From positions 124,001-188,000 of the forward strand of contig NZ_QGDS01000004.1 in the NCBI RefSeq assembly GCF_003149105.1: DNA of 64,000 nucleotides, given 5' to 3'. Below the pieces are notes generated by a model, which saw nothing but the letters and a program-made list of their open reading frames with translations, was not told where the DNA came from and did no database searches. The translations under genes were made by a program, and so were the position numbers. Source of the DNA: Faecalicatena contorta (GTDB taxonomy: Bacteria; Bacillota; Clostridia; Lachnospirales; Lachnospiraceae). Positions within the stretch are counted from its first letter, which is position 1. Each line of letters begins with the position of its first letter. This document shows positions 25,353-33,011 of this stretch, in pieces.

Positions 25353-25678
25353 GATTTCCTCTCCTTTAACTCGTTCATTCTTGAGGCAACAAACTCCCAT
25401 TTTTCCCAAAACCTCCGCAGCTCCTCGCGCCCTGCGTCATTGAGTGCGAAAAACTTACGCGGCGGCCCCATATCGGACGGTTTTTTTTCTACGTCCACCA
25501 GATTGTTTTTTTCAAGGCGCACCAAGATAGTGTAGACCGTTCCATCAACAACATCTGTGAAGCCGAGGGCGTTCAGCCGCCGCGTAATTTCGTAGCCGTA
25601 GGTTTCTTTGCGGCTTATAATTTCAAGGACGCAGCCCTCAAGCACGCCTTTGAGCATTTCGGTTAGGTTCTCCAGCAT
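25349..25678 (-). CDS. PadR family transcriptional regulator
   Basis: 109 aa winged-helix repressor. The PadR core reads LKGVLEGCVLEIISRKETYG followed by YEITRRLNALGFTDVVDGTV and the wing LEKNNLVDVEKKPSDMGPPR with the terminal KFFALNDAGREEL. PadR proteins of this short class repress ABC export genes and are released by the exported drug. It is first in a PadR/DUF1048/DUF1048/ATPase/permease operon. AAAGGAGG precedes ATG 25678. A weak run GGTATGAAGTATTACTTACTACC just upstream (split by mismatches) could include its operator, but this is uncertain. Confidence 0.88.
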   Translation of the reverse strand: MLENLTEMLKGVLEGCVLEIISRKETYGYEITRRLNALGFTDVVDGTVYTILVRLEKNNLVDVEKKPSDMGPPRKFFALNDAGREELRRFWEKWEFVASRMNELKERKS

Positions 25679-26064
25679 AATCCCTCCTTTGCTATTTTGT
25701 AAAACCGGTATGAAGTATTACTTACTACCGCTATATAATATCACGTAATAGTCGATTTGTCAATAGCGTTTACTCTGATAAAAAACTTCATCTAAGACGC
25801 AAGATGCTATACGGTAAGCAGGGTAACTGCGGCCACAGGCTTTCAGCAGCATTTCATAAGCGCCGCTGTACGCCGTAGCAGCAGGCTGCGTCATATCCTG
25901 TACGCCTTTGCGCCATGCTATTGTCTATCTCATATAATTTAAGAAGCACTGTATATTTATCATTACAATATACAATGCTTCAAGATATAAATAACTTTGT
26001 TTACAATCTGAAGCGGATGATAGCTGCTAATTACTATCATCCGCTTATTTTAACTTATTCCTAT
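25679..26064. other. 386-base gap with two strong hairpins
   Basis: No gene recognised. A G+C-rich stretch at about 25800-25925 has the composition of the neighbouring transferred cassette and may be a decayed part of it. GAAGCACTGTATATT (25943-25957) pairs with AATATACAATGCTTC (25967-25981) with one G-T wobble. AAGCGGATGATAG (26011-26023) pairs perfectly with CTATCATCCGCTT (26034-26046) and likely ends the SIS/ABC operon reading left. Confidence 0.5.
26011..26046 (-). terminator. 13-bp hairpin after the second SIS gene
   Basis: Perfect arms AAGCGGATGATAG and CTATCATCCGCTT with a ten-base loop start about 20 bases past the SIS stop codon. The minus-strand sequence after the stem lacks a strong T run, so efficiency is uncertain. 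Confidence 0.55.
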
Positions 26065-26631
26065 CTATTCTAAATTTGCATGATACTCCCACAAGCTGCC
26101 GATATCAATCTTTCTCTCCTCTATCATCATCATCGCTGTTGTGTCTCCAAACAGCAGCAGCGCCTGCTCAAACAGGGATGTCATAGGCTGGCCGGAATGG
26201 ATTTCATCTTCCATTTTCGCCCGGCTCTCAACGGGAATACGCACAAACAGATCTGCGACATTTTTTAGAGAACTGTTGGGGTTGCTTCCTATATGAATTA
26301 CCTTTGCACCAATTGTTTTTGCTTTCTTGGCAATTCCTGCGGGATACAGTGTCTCTCCGCTTCCCGATCCTACAATCAGGACATCCTTCTTCGTAATGGC
26401 CGGCTCTGTTATCTGCCCTACCACAACCGAATGTATACCAAGGTGGGCATATCGTTTTGCAATCGCTTCCAGTGACAACAATACTCTGCCCACCCCCACA
26501 AAAAACACCTTTTCTGCACCTGCGACTATTTCCAGATAAGTCTGTACTTTCTCCGGTTCAACCGCATCCAAAGCTTTACGGCACTCCTCAATTACAATAT
26601 TCTTCATTTTTTCGTATTGCTGCTTATCCAA
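26065..26631 (-). CDS. SIS-domain protein, 6-phospho-3-hexuloisomerase-like (HxlB)
   Basis: 188 aa. The SIS sugar-phosphate site is seen as KVFFVGVGRVLLSLEAIAKR and VLIVGSGSGETLYPAGIAKK, with IHIGSNPNSS after it. The family isomerises phosphorylated ketoses; HxlB converts hexulose-6-phosphate to fructose-6-phosphate. The partner HxlA (hexulose-phosphate synthase) is absent from the window, so a formaldehyde-fixing role is unlikely. It is last in the LacI-controlled operon and is a paralogue of the SIS gene at 31670-32233. C-terminal WEYHANLE versus RHRNVE in the paralogue shows clear divergence. Confidence 0.85.
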   Translation of the reverse strand: MDKQQYEKMKNIVIEECRKALDAVEPEKVQTYLEIVAGAEKVFFVGVGRVLLSLEAIAKRYAHLGIHSVVVGQITEPAITKKDVLIVGSGSGETLYPAGIAKKAKTIGAKVIHIGSNPNSSLKNVADLFVRIPVESRAKMEDEIHSGQPMTSLFEQALLLFGDTTAMMMIEERKIDIGSLWEYHANLE

Positions 26632-26685
26632 CTATTTCACCCGCCTCCTGCAAACATATTTCTATTTCCGCCCCGTCAGTGGGCT

Positions 26686-27648
26686 TTAGCTGATCTTACT
26701 CAATCTTTGAGTTCTCCTCTTATCAAGGGTAAAGTTAATGATAAGGACACCGATTAACGCAATGCCCCAGATTAAATCTCTGTAGTAATTGCTGATGCCC
26801 GGAAACATATTTAAATAAGAAGACATCATCTGCAAGATCACAACTGCGATTGCAATACCCGGGATAGTTCCAAACCCTCCATTTGGATTTACACCGCCTA
26901 AAACTGCAATCAAAATACTCTGCATCGTATAACTGCTTCCAAAATCCGCTTTTGCAGAATTGATCCGCGCCAGACTCAGCAGACCTGCCACCGCGGACAA
27001 CAAACCTGAAAGCATATAAGTACGTACCAGTACTGCATTGCAATGAATGCCGGCAAACCTTGCTGCCCGTTCATTTGTACCTACAAGATAAACCCGGGTG
27101 CCAAACTTCGTCCTGCTCATAATAAAGGTAACTACAAGAATCAAAAGAAGAAATACAACGAATGAGAGAGGTATATATCCGAACAAGGCCGTAGTGGCGA
27201 AGGATGTATATGCTTCCGGAATCCCGCTGACCGTACTTCCCTTGGAGGCAAGAATTGCAATTCCCATAAACAACTGGTAAGTTCCCAGGGTAGCCAGCAT
27301 AGCCGGTATTCTCAGGTAGGATACCAAAAATCCGTTGAAGCTTCCGCAAATGATTCCAACTACCAGCCCGACAAGTATTGCAAGAGGTACATTACCCCCA
27401 TCCTGCATCGTAATACCCGCCAGAATACCGCATAAGTTCGCGATATAAACCGTTGACAGGTCGATTCCGCCTGAAATCATACAGATTCCAACTCCAATTG
27501 ACATCAATCCATATTCTGAAAGCTGCTTTGCCATCGTTTGGAAGTTTCCGATTTTAATAAATTCCACCGGTTTGGTTACACAGGCTATTATAATAAAAGC
27601 AACAAGTATTATTAGTAATCTTTTGATATTACTGTCCATCTTTTTCAT
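26686..27648 (-). CDS. Sugar ABC transporter permease (RbsC family)
   Basis: 320 aa with 8-10 membrane helices of the BPD_transp_2 type. Typical parts are GVGICMISGGIDLSTVYIAN near residue 60 and the coupling region YLVGTNERAARFAGIHCNAV. It pairs with the permease encoded immediately upstream; its ribosome site AAGGAGG lies within the end of that gene and the stop and start are 2 bases apart. Together they form the channel of an importer for a pentose, hexose or related compound. The substrate cannot be told. Confidence 0.88.
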   Translation of the reverse strand: MKKMDSNIKRLLIILVAFIIIACVTKPVEFIKIGNFQTMAKQLSEYGLMSIGVGICMISGGIDLSTVYIANLCGILAGITMQDGGNVPLAILVGLVVGIICGSFNGFLVSYLRIPAMLATLGTYQLFMGIAILASKGSTVSGIPEAYTSFATTALFGYIPLSFVVFLLLILVVTFIMSRTKFGTRVYLVGTNERAARFAGIHCNAVLVRTYMLSGLLSAVAGLLSLARINSAKADFGSSYTMQSILIAVLGGVNPNGGFGTIPGIAIAVVILQMMSSYLNMFPGISNYYRDLIWGIALIGVLIINFTLDKRRTQRLSKIS

Positions 27649-27650
27649 AA

Positions 27651-28673
27651 TTATGCTGCCTCCTTCTTCAACCTGGTCTTTACTCTAACTCCAGCATGAC
27701 TTTGTATTGCAGAGATTGCAGTACCTATAATAATAATTGCTCCGATAAACACTCTCTGCCAGTATACTGAAATTCCAAGAAGTATGAGGCTGTTGGATAC
27801 CATCGTCAGAAGCAGTGTACCTAAAAGGCACCCTTTTAATGTACCGATACCGCCTGTCATTCTGGTTCCTCCCAGGATAATTGCCGCAATAACAATCATC
27901 TCGCCTCCTGCGTACTCAGTAGGCAGGTATCTCATAGACATCACTGCATAGCACAGTCCGGCAACAGCCGCAACACCTCCATTTACAACAAAAATCCCAA
28001 AGCGGATTCCTTTCACATTGAACCCCGCCCGTTCTGCGGATACTTCATCGCCTCCCACCGCATATACGCCGCGCCCCATTATCGTCTTGTTCAGTACAAG
28101 GTAAGCGATAATGTAAAGAACAATCATAATCAGAAATGTCATCGGCAAGGTCGAACCCAGGCCTGTTTTTGCATTCTTAACTGTAAGCAGAGAAGCCTTT
28201 CCGAAGGCTGCCAGATTTTGCGGCAGGTCCATTCTTTCCGCTTCAAATGCACCAAGCAGAATTCCGCTAAAAATAGAACTGGTTCCCAGAGTTACAATAA
28301 GGCTTGGAAACTTATATCTTACGATAATAACTCCATTTAATGCCCCCATCAGACATCCAAACAGAATACCGATAATAAATGTAATAATCCACGGTGCCCC
28401 GCCAAGCCCCAGCCTGTTGGTCACAGTCAATGCAAGATAGCTGCTGAGCGCCGCAATCATAGGAAAGGACACATCAGGCCCTGTACTGACAAATGCCAGA
28501 AGTGCACAGATTGCATAAATGGATGGAACAATCATGGAACGGAGTAAATCTACTATATTATTGTTTGCAAAAAACAGACCGGATCTGGCCTGAATTACCA
28601 GAGATAATACTATGATAATGAGAAATACATAGAATTCTGTCTGTTTTACTGCCTTCTTAAAAAACTTATTCAT
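27651..28673 (-). CDS. Sugar ABC transporter permease (RbsC family)
   Basis: 340 aa, paralogous to the next gene, with the family motifs LLAFVSTGPDVSFPMIAALS and YAVGGDEVSAERAGFNVKGI. About ten membrane segments. Importers with two different RbsC-type permeases (as in autoinducer-2, rhamnose or erythritol systems) form a heterodimeric channel. It lies 17 bases after the ATPase gene. Start ATG 28673 is acceptable, with GGGGGGAAT upstream. Role is transport into the cytoplasm with the ATPase at 28691-30184 and the lipoprotein at 30325-31434. Confidence 0.88.
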   Translation of the reverse strand: MNKFFKKAVKQTEFYVFLIIIVLSLVIQARSGLFFANNNIVDLLRSMIVPSIYAICALLAFVSTGPDVSFPMIAALSSYLALTVTNRLGLGGAPWIITFIIGILFGCLMGALNGVIIVRYKFPSLIVTLGTSSIFSGILLGAFEAERMDLPQNLAAFGKASLLTVKNAKTGLGSTLPMTFLIMIVLYIIAYLVLNKTIMGRGVYAVGGDEVSAERAGFNVKGIRFGIFVVNGGVAAVAGLCYAVMSMRYLPTEYAGGEMIVIAAIILGGTRMTGGIGTLKGCLLGTLLLTMVSNSLILLGISVYWQRVFIGAIIIIGTAISAIQSHAGVRVKTRLKKEAA

Positions 28674-28690
28674 CTGTAATTCCCCCCTTC

Positions 28691-30184
28691 CTATACCGTT
28701 GCCTGTGCTAGTGTCGCTGCATCCAACTCTTTTGCAGATAAGCGCCCTGTCACTCTGCCCGCCTGCATAACCAACGCCCGGTCACAGGTAGCGATGACTT
28801 CTGAAGCATCATCAGAAACAACAATGATTGCCATGCCTTCCGCCGCCAGTTCACGCAGGAGCTTGTGTATATCATACTTAGCTCCGATATCCACTCCAAC
28901 GGTAGGCCCATTCAGGATAAGTACTTTCGGATGGTTTGCAAGCCATCTTCCCAGAACTACTTTCTGCTGATTTCCGCCTGAAAGCGTCTGTACCGGGAAT
29001 TCATGGTTCTTCGTTGCCACTCCGATATCCTTCACCCATTTTGCCGACTCTTCCACAACCTTTTTGCTGCTTAAAATACCCATCTTATTTCCCAGCTTAT
29101 CCATTCTGCTTACAGTTATATTCCGGATAATGGACTGGGGCAGGAAAAGTCCCTCGGTCAGACGGTCTTCAGGAACCAGAGCAATCCCTAATTTCTGAGC
29201 CACAGATACATTCTTAATATGCACTTCTTTTCCTTCTACAAGAATCTGTCCGCCTGTCGGCTGCAGCAATCCAAAAAGTGACAGTGACAGTTCCGTACGC
29301 CCGGAACCAAGCTGTCCGGTAACTCCCAGAATTTCTCCCTGATGCAGTTCAAAGCTCACATCTTCAAATCCCGGCGCCGTAAGATTCCTTGCTTCCAGAA
29401 CTACGTCTCCATACTTCTCTTCGTTTACTTCCTTTACAACCTGTGTATCAAAATGCCGTCCTGTCATATAATGTGCAAACTTTTCCTCTGTCATTTCTTC
29501 CATAGGGCAGCTAATGACATTCTGACCGTTTCTTAAGATCGTAATGCTGTCAGATATTTCAAACACTTCTTCCAGCTTATGGGATACAAATAAAATAGTA
29601 ACCCCGTTTTCCTTCAAATCTGTAACAATTTCAAAGAGGCGGTCTACCTCTCGTTTTGTCAGTGCCGTTGTAGGTTCATCCATGATAATCAGCTTTGCAT
29701 TATCAAGAAGCGCTCTTGAAATAGCAATCAGCTGTTTATCAGCAACCGGAAGTGTTTCAACAAGAGCATCCAGATCCACATCAAATTTAATTTTCTTTAC
29801 TGCTTCTTCTGCGATTCTTCGGAACTCTTTTTTATTTACTAATTTCTTTTTATTTGCAAGCACCTGGTTAAACGCCAGATTCTCTATGACTGTCAGATTC
29901 GGGAAAATGGAAAAATCCTGATAGATAACCTGGACTCCGGCCTTAATGGCCTCTGCGGGTGTCATAACAGGGTATCCTTTTCCATCTACCTCAATTGTAC
30001 CTGCATCTGGTTTATAGAAACCAGATATGACTTTGATGATTGTAGACTTTCCACAACCGTTTTCCCCTGCCAGACAATGCGTTTCCCCCCGCCTGATTGT
30101 CAGGTCCACACCCCTGAGGGCATGAACACCGCCGAATGATTTCTTAATTCCTTTTACACAAAGGATGTTCTCATTTTCCATCAT
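28691..30184 (-). CDS. Sugar ABC transporter ATP-binding protein (RbsA family)
   Basis: 497 aa with two fused nucleotide-binding domains. The first has Walker A CLAGENGCGKSTIIK and Walker B KLIIMDEPTTALTKREVDR, with a degenerate signature (LPVADKQLIAISRA). The second has GVTGQLGSGRTELSLSLFG as a degenerate Walker A and a full signature QTLSGGNQQKVVLGRWLA. This asymmetry is normal for RbsA/MglA ATPases. It couples ATP hydrolysis to uptake through the two downstream permeases. The gene follows the binding-protein gene by 140 bases containing a terminator-like hairpin. Confidence 0.92.
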   Translation of the reverse strand: MMENENILCVKGIKKSFGGVHALRGVDLTIRRGETHCLAGENGCGKSTIIKVISGFYKPDAGTIEVDGKGYPVMTPAEAIKAGVQVIYQDFSIFPNLTVIENLAFNQVLANKKKLVNKKEFRRIAEEAVKKIKFDVDLDALVETLPVADKQLIAISRALLDNAKLIIMDEPTTALTKREVDRLFEIVTDLKENGVTILFVSHKLEEVFEISDSITILRNGQNVISCPMEEMTEEKFAHYMTGRHFDTQVVKEVNEEKYGDVVLEARNLTAPGFEDVSFELHQGEILGVTGQLGSGRTELSLSLFGLLQPTGGQILVEGKEVHIKNVSVAQKLGIALVPEDRLTEGLFLPQSIIRNITVSRMDKLGNKMGILSSKKVVEESAKWVKDIGVATKNHEFPVQTLSGGNQQKVVLGRWLANHPKVLILNGPTVGVDIGAKYDIHKLLRELAAEGMAIIVVSDDASEVIATCDRALVMQAGRVTGRLSAKELDAATLAQATV

Positions 30185-30217
30185 ATCACCCTGCCTTTCT
30201 ATTTCCTTCCGGGGCCG

Positions 30218-30313
30218 GTAAGTAAAATCCCCGGCAGAAAGCTAAGGATTGTTTTACTTACGTTGCCTCAGTTTGGAAAAAACCGCACATCTCACACGCA
30301 TGTAAGATGTGCG
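30218..30313 (-). terminator. Intercistronic hairpins after binding-protein gene (attenuator)
   Basis: On the minus strand CGCACATCT and AGATGTGCG (plus positions 30284-30292 and 30305-30313) form a stem followed by TTTTTT (30277-30282), directly after the binding-protein stop. A second stem GTAAGTAAAA/TTTTACTTAC (30218-30227, 30252-30261) follows. Partial termination here would lower ATPase and permease output. Confidence 0.7.
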
Positions 30314-30324
30314 ATTCTTATTTT

Positions 30325-31434
30325 TTAGAAATCATAATCATTGATATTGTCTTTTGTAATTGTAAGGTCAGCCTGTCCAATCAGACATCTGTTGTCGCCC
30401 TCAACTAACTGGAGGCTGTTGTATCCCTCGATGCCAAGGTCAGTTCCCTCACCAACTTCTTCTCCTGCAAGAATCATAGATGCTACTTTACACATAACAT
30501 ATCCTGAATCTTTCGGATCCCACAGTTTAATTGTGGAAATTGTGCCTGACTCAACATAAGGCTTAAACTCGTTCGGTGTACCTACACCAACAACCTTTAC
30601 ATCCAGTCCTAATTCCTCTACAGCCTTGGCAATACCCGGGCAGTCTGTAGATGCAACCCCTGTAAAGCCTTTAAGGTCAGGATTTGTTTTCAGGAGCTCT
30701 TTTGCTCTCTCGTAAGAAGTATCAATAGATTCTTCTGACTCAGCAGATGGGATCGCTCCGCCATTGATCAGCTCCATATCCGGATATTCTTTTTGCTGCT
30801 GCTCGTACTGGGCATTTGCATACTCCATATGGGTTGTAGATGTTGTATAAGCAACCATCATCGCATATTTGCCTGCTTCACCCATATCTTTTGCAAGGGC
30901 ATCCATAATTGCAGCGCCAAAATCTTTTGCTGTAAATGCCTCTGTATCAAATAGTGTGTTTTTCTGGTTGGAAGCTTCATGAGTGATAACTACAATACCC
31001 TGTTCCATAGCATTTTTCAGAGATGCTTCGATTGCACCCGGATCAATCGGCACAACGCAGAGAGCATCCACACCCTGGTTAATTAAGTCATCAATAACCT
31101 GTACCTGAGAAGCAGCATCTGCATTAGCCGGCCCTTTTTGAATCACGTTAATGCCTGTCTCTTCTCCGAACTCATTCACGCCGATTTCCATACGTTTGAA
31201 CCAGTTTGCTGTGTTGTCTTTCGTAACAACTGCAATTGTCCACTCTGACTTGTCTTTGTCTGATTTGTAATTTGCAATATCAAACAAATCACCGCCTTTG
31301 TTGTCCTCAGAAGCAGACTCTTCTGTCTTCTTTGTATCAGAAGACGTGGTGGTTTTTTCACTGCTGCAGGCTGCCAATGAAAATGTCATAGCTGCCGCTG
31401 CCATGATTGCGATAAACTTTTTTAGATTTTTCAT
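30325..31434 (-). CDS. Sugar ABC transporter substrate-binding lipoprotein (RbsB type)
   Basis: 369 aa. A lipoprotein signal peptide ends in MTFSLAACSSEK with the lipidated Cys at about 23, then a Ser/Thr/Lys linker. The body is a periplasmic-binding type 1 fold: WTIAVVTKDNTANWFKRMEI, DDLINQGVDALCVVPIDPGA and LKGFTGVASTDCPGIAKAVE. It is attached outside the membrane and delivers the sugar to the two-permease channel. Related proteins bind AI-2, rhamnose or allose-like sugars, but the ligand is not predictable. It follows a 235-base gap with several hairpins and may have its own stabilised mRNA. Confidence 0.9.
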   Translation of the reverse strand: MKNLKKFIAIMAAAAMTFSLAACSSEKTTTSSDTKKTEESASEDNKGGDLFDIANYKSDKDKSEWTIAVVTKDNTANWFKRMEIGVNEFGEETGINVIQKGPANADAASQVQVIDDLINQGVDALCVVPIDPGAIEASLKNAMEQGIVVITHEASNQKNTLFDTEAFTAKDFGAAIMDALAKDMGEAGKYAMMVAYTTSTTHMEYANAQYEQQQKEYPDMELINGGAIPSAESEESIDTSYERAKELLKTNPDLKGFTGVASTDCPGIAKAVEELGLDVKVVGVGTPNEFKPYVESGTISTIKLWDPKDSGYVMCKVASMILAGEEVGEGTDLGIEGYNSLQLVEGDNRCLIGQADLTITKDNINDYDF

Positions 31435-31469
31435 AATTTCTTCCTCCTTTTGAAATTTATATTATCGCT

Positions 31470-31668
31470 CCATGCCTCTTGCATGGCCCATTATGGGTTT
31501 TTATACTGCCGACCTTATTCAGTTGCTGTTTAGACCGTGCCGTGCATCCCGCTGCACGGCATCGGAGCCATTAAAGTATCGGCTTTATGACATCCAGCCC
31601 CTCGCCCCAGGCGACTCAAATGGGCTGGATGTCGTTACAGTGCGCACCCTTAGGGTGTAAACTGTAAC
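31470..31668 (-). repeat. Cluster of strong hairpins between SIS and binding-protein genes
   Basis: Stems: CCATGC/GCATGG (31470-31475, 31481-31486); GCCGTGCA/TGCACGGC (31539-31546, 31553-31560); GACATCCAGCCC/GGGCTGGATGTC (31589-31600, 31622-31633, 12 bp perfect); GTTACAGT/ACTGTAAC (31634-31641, 31661-31668) enclosing CACCC/GGGTG. The last begins directly at the stop codon of the SIS gene. No T runs follow. It may be a processing or stability element for the binding-protein mRNA. Confidence 0.65.
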
Positions 31669-31669
31669 C

Positions 31670-32233
31670 TTATTCCACATTACGGTGTCTGCCTGTCATC
31701 TCTTCCTTGCTGACCCCTGTTTCCTCCTGTAACATCATTACTAAGATGTCGTAAAAGATGAAAAGGGCCTGCTCAAACAGATTTCCCATCAACTGCTCTG
31801 ATGGTACAAATTCACCTGCCGCCTTATAGGCTGCTGCGGGCAGGTTTACTACCAAATCCGAAATCGGAATGATATAACCTGTATTGGATGGTGTAATCAG
31901 TGCCAGCGTGGCTCCGTTATCTTTTGCCATCTGTGCCACATAGTTCTCATGTCCTACATCGGCAGAACCACAGGCACATATCATCAAATCTCCCGTCCCG
32001 ATGGAAGGTGTTGTATCATCCCAAATCCAGTAAGACTTTTTTCCCAGGTGCATCAGCCTCATGGCAAATGCCTTGGTAGCAAGTCCTTCTCTTCCTGCTG
32101 CCAGCAGGAAAATACGCTCGCTTTTCTTTATAAGTTCCAGGAAATCTCTGACATTAGAATCATCCATTCTGTCAAACACTGCTGTAAGTTCCTTTAATGC
32201 GGCCGTTGATAATTCTTTAAATCTGTCTTTCAT
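31670..32233 (-). CDS. SIS-domain protein, HxlB-like sugar-phosphate isomerase
   Basis: 187 aa. The SIS core reads RIFLLAAGREGLATKAFAMR with the second half TGDLMICACGSADVGHENYV and ALITPSNTGYI. In the paralogue at 26065 the sugar-phosphate loop is GSGSGET; here it is ACGSADVGH, so the active site differs and the two enzymes are unlikely to be redundant. The gene overlaps the RpiB-like gene by 4 bases (ATGA), so the two isomerases are made together. Expected role: aldose/ketose-phosphate interconversion in the pathway fed by the downstream importer. Confidence 0.82.
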   Translation of the reverse strand: MKDRFKELSTAALKELTAVFDRMDDSNVRDFLELIKKSERIFLLAAGREGLATKAFAMRLMHLGKKSYWIWDDTTPSIGTGDLMICACGSADVGHENYVAQMAKDNGATLALITPSNTGYIIPISDLVVNLPAAAYKAAGEFVPSEQLMGNLFEQALFIFYDILVMMLQEETGVSKEEMTGRHRNVE

Positions 32234-32715
32234 AGTCTTTCTTCTCCCTCACTTGAATATACGCTTTTTTCAAATTCAACTAATTCATCGTATTCTTTTT
32301 CCACAATCTTTGCCATTTCTGTCGTAAGCCCCGACATATGTTCAGCCTCAAGCCACGCATTCGCCATCTCAATTCCCATTTCATTGCCTATGATAAATCC
32401 GCCCATACAAAGTACGTTTGTATTATTTACTGTCTTTGCTCTTCTTGCCTGGTACAGGCTTTCACACAGCGCCGCATAGACTCCTCTGTGTTTATTGCAT
32501 ATAATACTGACACCCATTCCGGTACCGCATATGGCAATACCTCTTTCATACTCTTTACTCTGTACTCCGCGTGCTACATTCGCCGCCACTTCCTGAAAAA
32601 GTACGGGACTATCCGGATCAATATCCGTTATCTCGTAACCCTTTTTTAGTAAATTTTCTTTTATTGCATTTTTCAAATCAAACCCTGCCGGGTCCGCTCC
32701 CATGATAATCTTCAT
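32230..32715 (-). CDS. RpiB/LacA/LacB family sugar-phosphate isomerase
   Basis: 161 aa. The family core is visible: MKIIMGADPAGFDLKNAIKE at the N-terminus, the catalytic-base loop ERGIAICGTGMGVSIICNKH and the NVLCMGGFIIGNEM strand. The catalytic Cys is in AICGTGMG. The usual first-loop His (DHAG/DHGG) is replaced by Pro (GADPAGF), which may change substrate preference. The family includes ribose-5-phosphate, allose-6-phosphate, galactose-6-phosphate and erythrulose-4-phosphate isomerases. ATG 32715 is preceded by GGAGG. First gene of the LacI-regulated operon. Confidence 0.88.
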   Translation of the reverse strand: MKIIMGADPAGFDLKNAIKENLLKKGYEITDIDPDSPVLFQEVAANVARGVQSKEYERGIAICGTGMGVSIICNKHRGVYAALCESLYQARRAKTVNNTNVLCMGGFIIGNEMGIEMANAWLEAEHMSGLTTEMAKIVEKEYDELVEFEKSVYSSEGEERL

Positions 32716-32832
32716 CTTTCCTCCATCCTGAAAACTCACCCATTTCATGTAACCGCTTTATTTTATCAAATTTTTATCTTTAATAATAGCCGTATTTTCA
32801 AGCATTTTTCGTCATTAATCGACATTATTTTA

Positions 32833-32887
32833 CTGAAACCGGTTTCAGCATATGATAAATATACATCCTCTTATTTCTATTTGTCAA
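32833..32887 (-). promoter_or_regulatory. Promoter with LacI-type operator for the isomerase/ABC operon
   Basis: Minus strand: -35 TTGACA (32882-32887), 18-base spacer, -10 TATATT (32858-32863). The perfect 16-bp palindrome CTGAAACCGGTTTCAG (32833-32848) starts just after the predicted transcription start. The central CG and the TGAAAC half-site are typical of LacI-family operators, and a LacI-family gene is the next gene upstream. Repression by blocking initiation is the simplest model. Confidence 0.8.
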
Positions 32888-32924
32888 CGTTTTAAATTCA
32901 CATTTTCGAAATTCATAATATCAT

Positions 32925-32998
32925 ACAAAAAACCATCGGGAACAATTGGCACATTCCACAATTACATTGTGAAATGTGCACAAAAGTTTTCCGATGGT
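32925..32998 (-). terminator. Terminator of the LacI-family gene
   Basis: On the minus strand CCATCGG...CCGATGG (plus 32991-32997 and 32933-32939) flank an inner stem GCACATTTCACAATG/ATTGTGGAATGTGC, followed by TTTTTT. It lies right after the regulator stop codon and separates it from the operon promoter. Confidence 0.85.
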
Positions 32999-33011
32999 CT
33001 CTTTTTCATTT

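Noticed and set aside
26065..32233. Ribulose-monophosphate formaldehyde pathway, suggested by two HxlB-like genes
   Set aside because: No hexulose-6-phosphate synthase is present, and the genes sit with a sugar importer and RpiB-like isomerase.
32747..32761. Catabolite-responsive element ATGTAACCGCTTTAT upstream of the RpiB-like gene
   Set aside because: Two mismatches at conserved positions; the LacI palindrome at 32833-32848 is a far better site.
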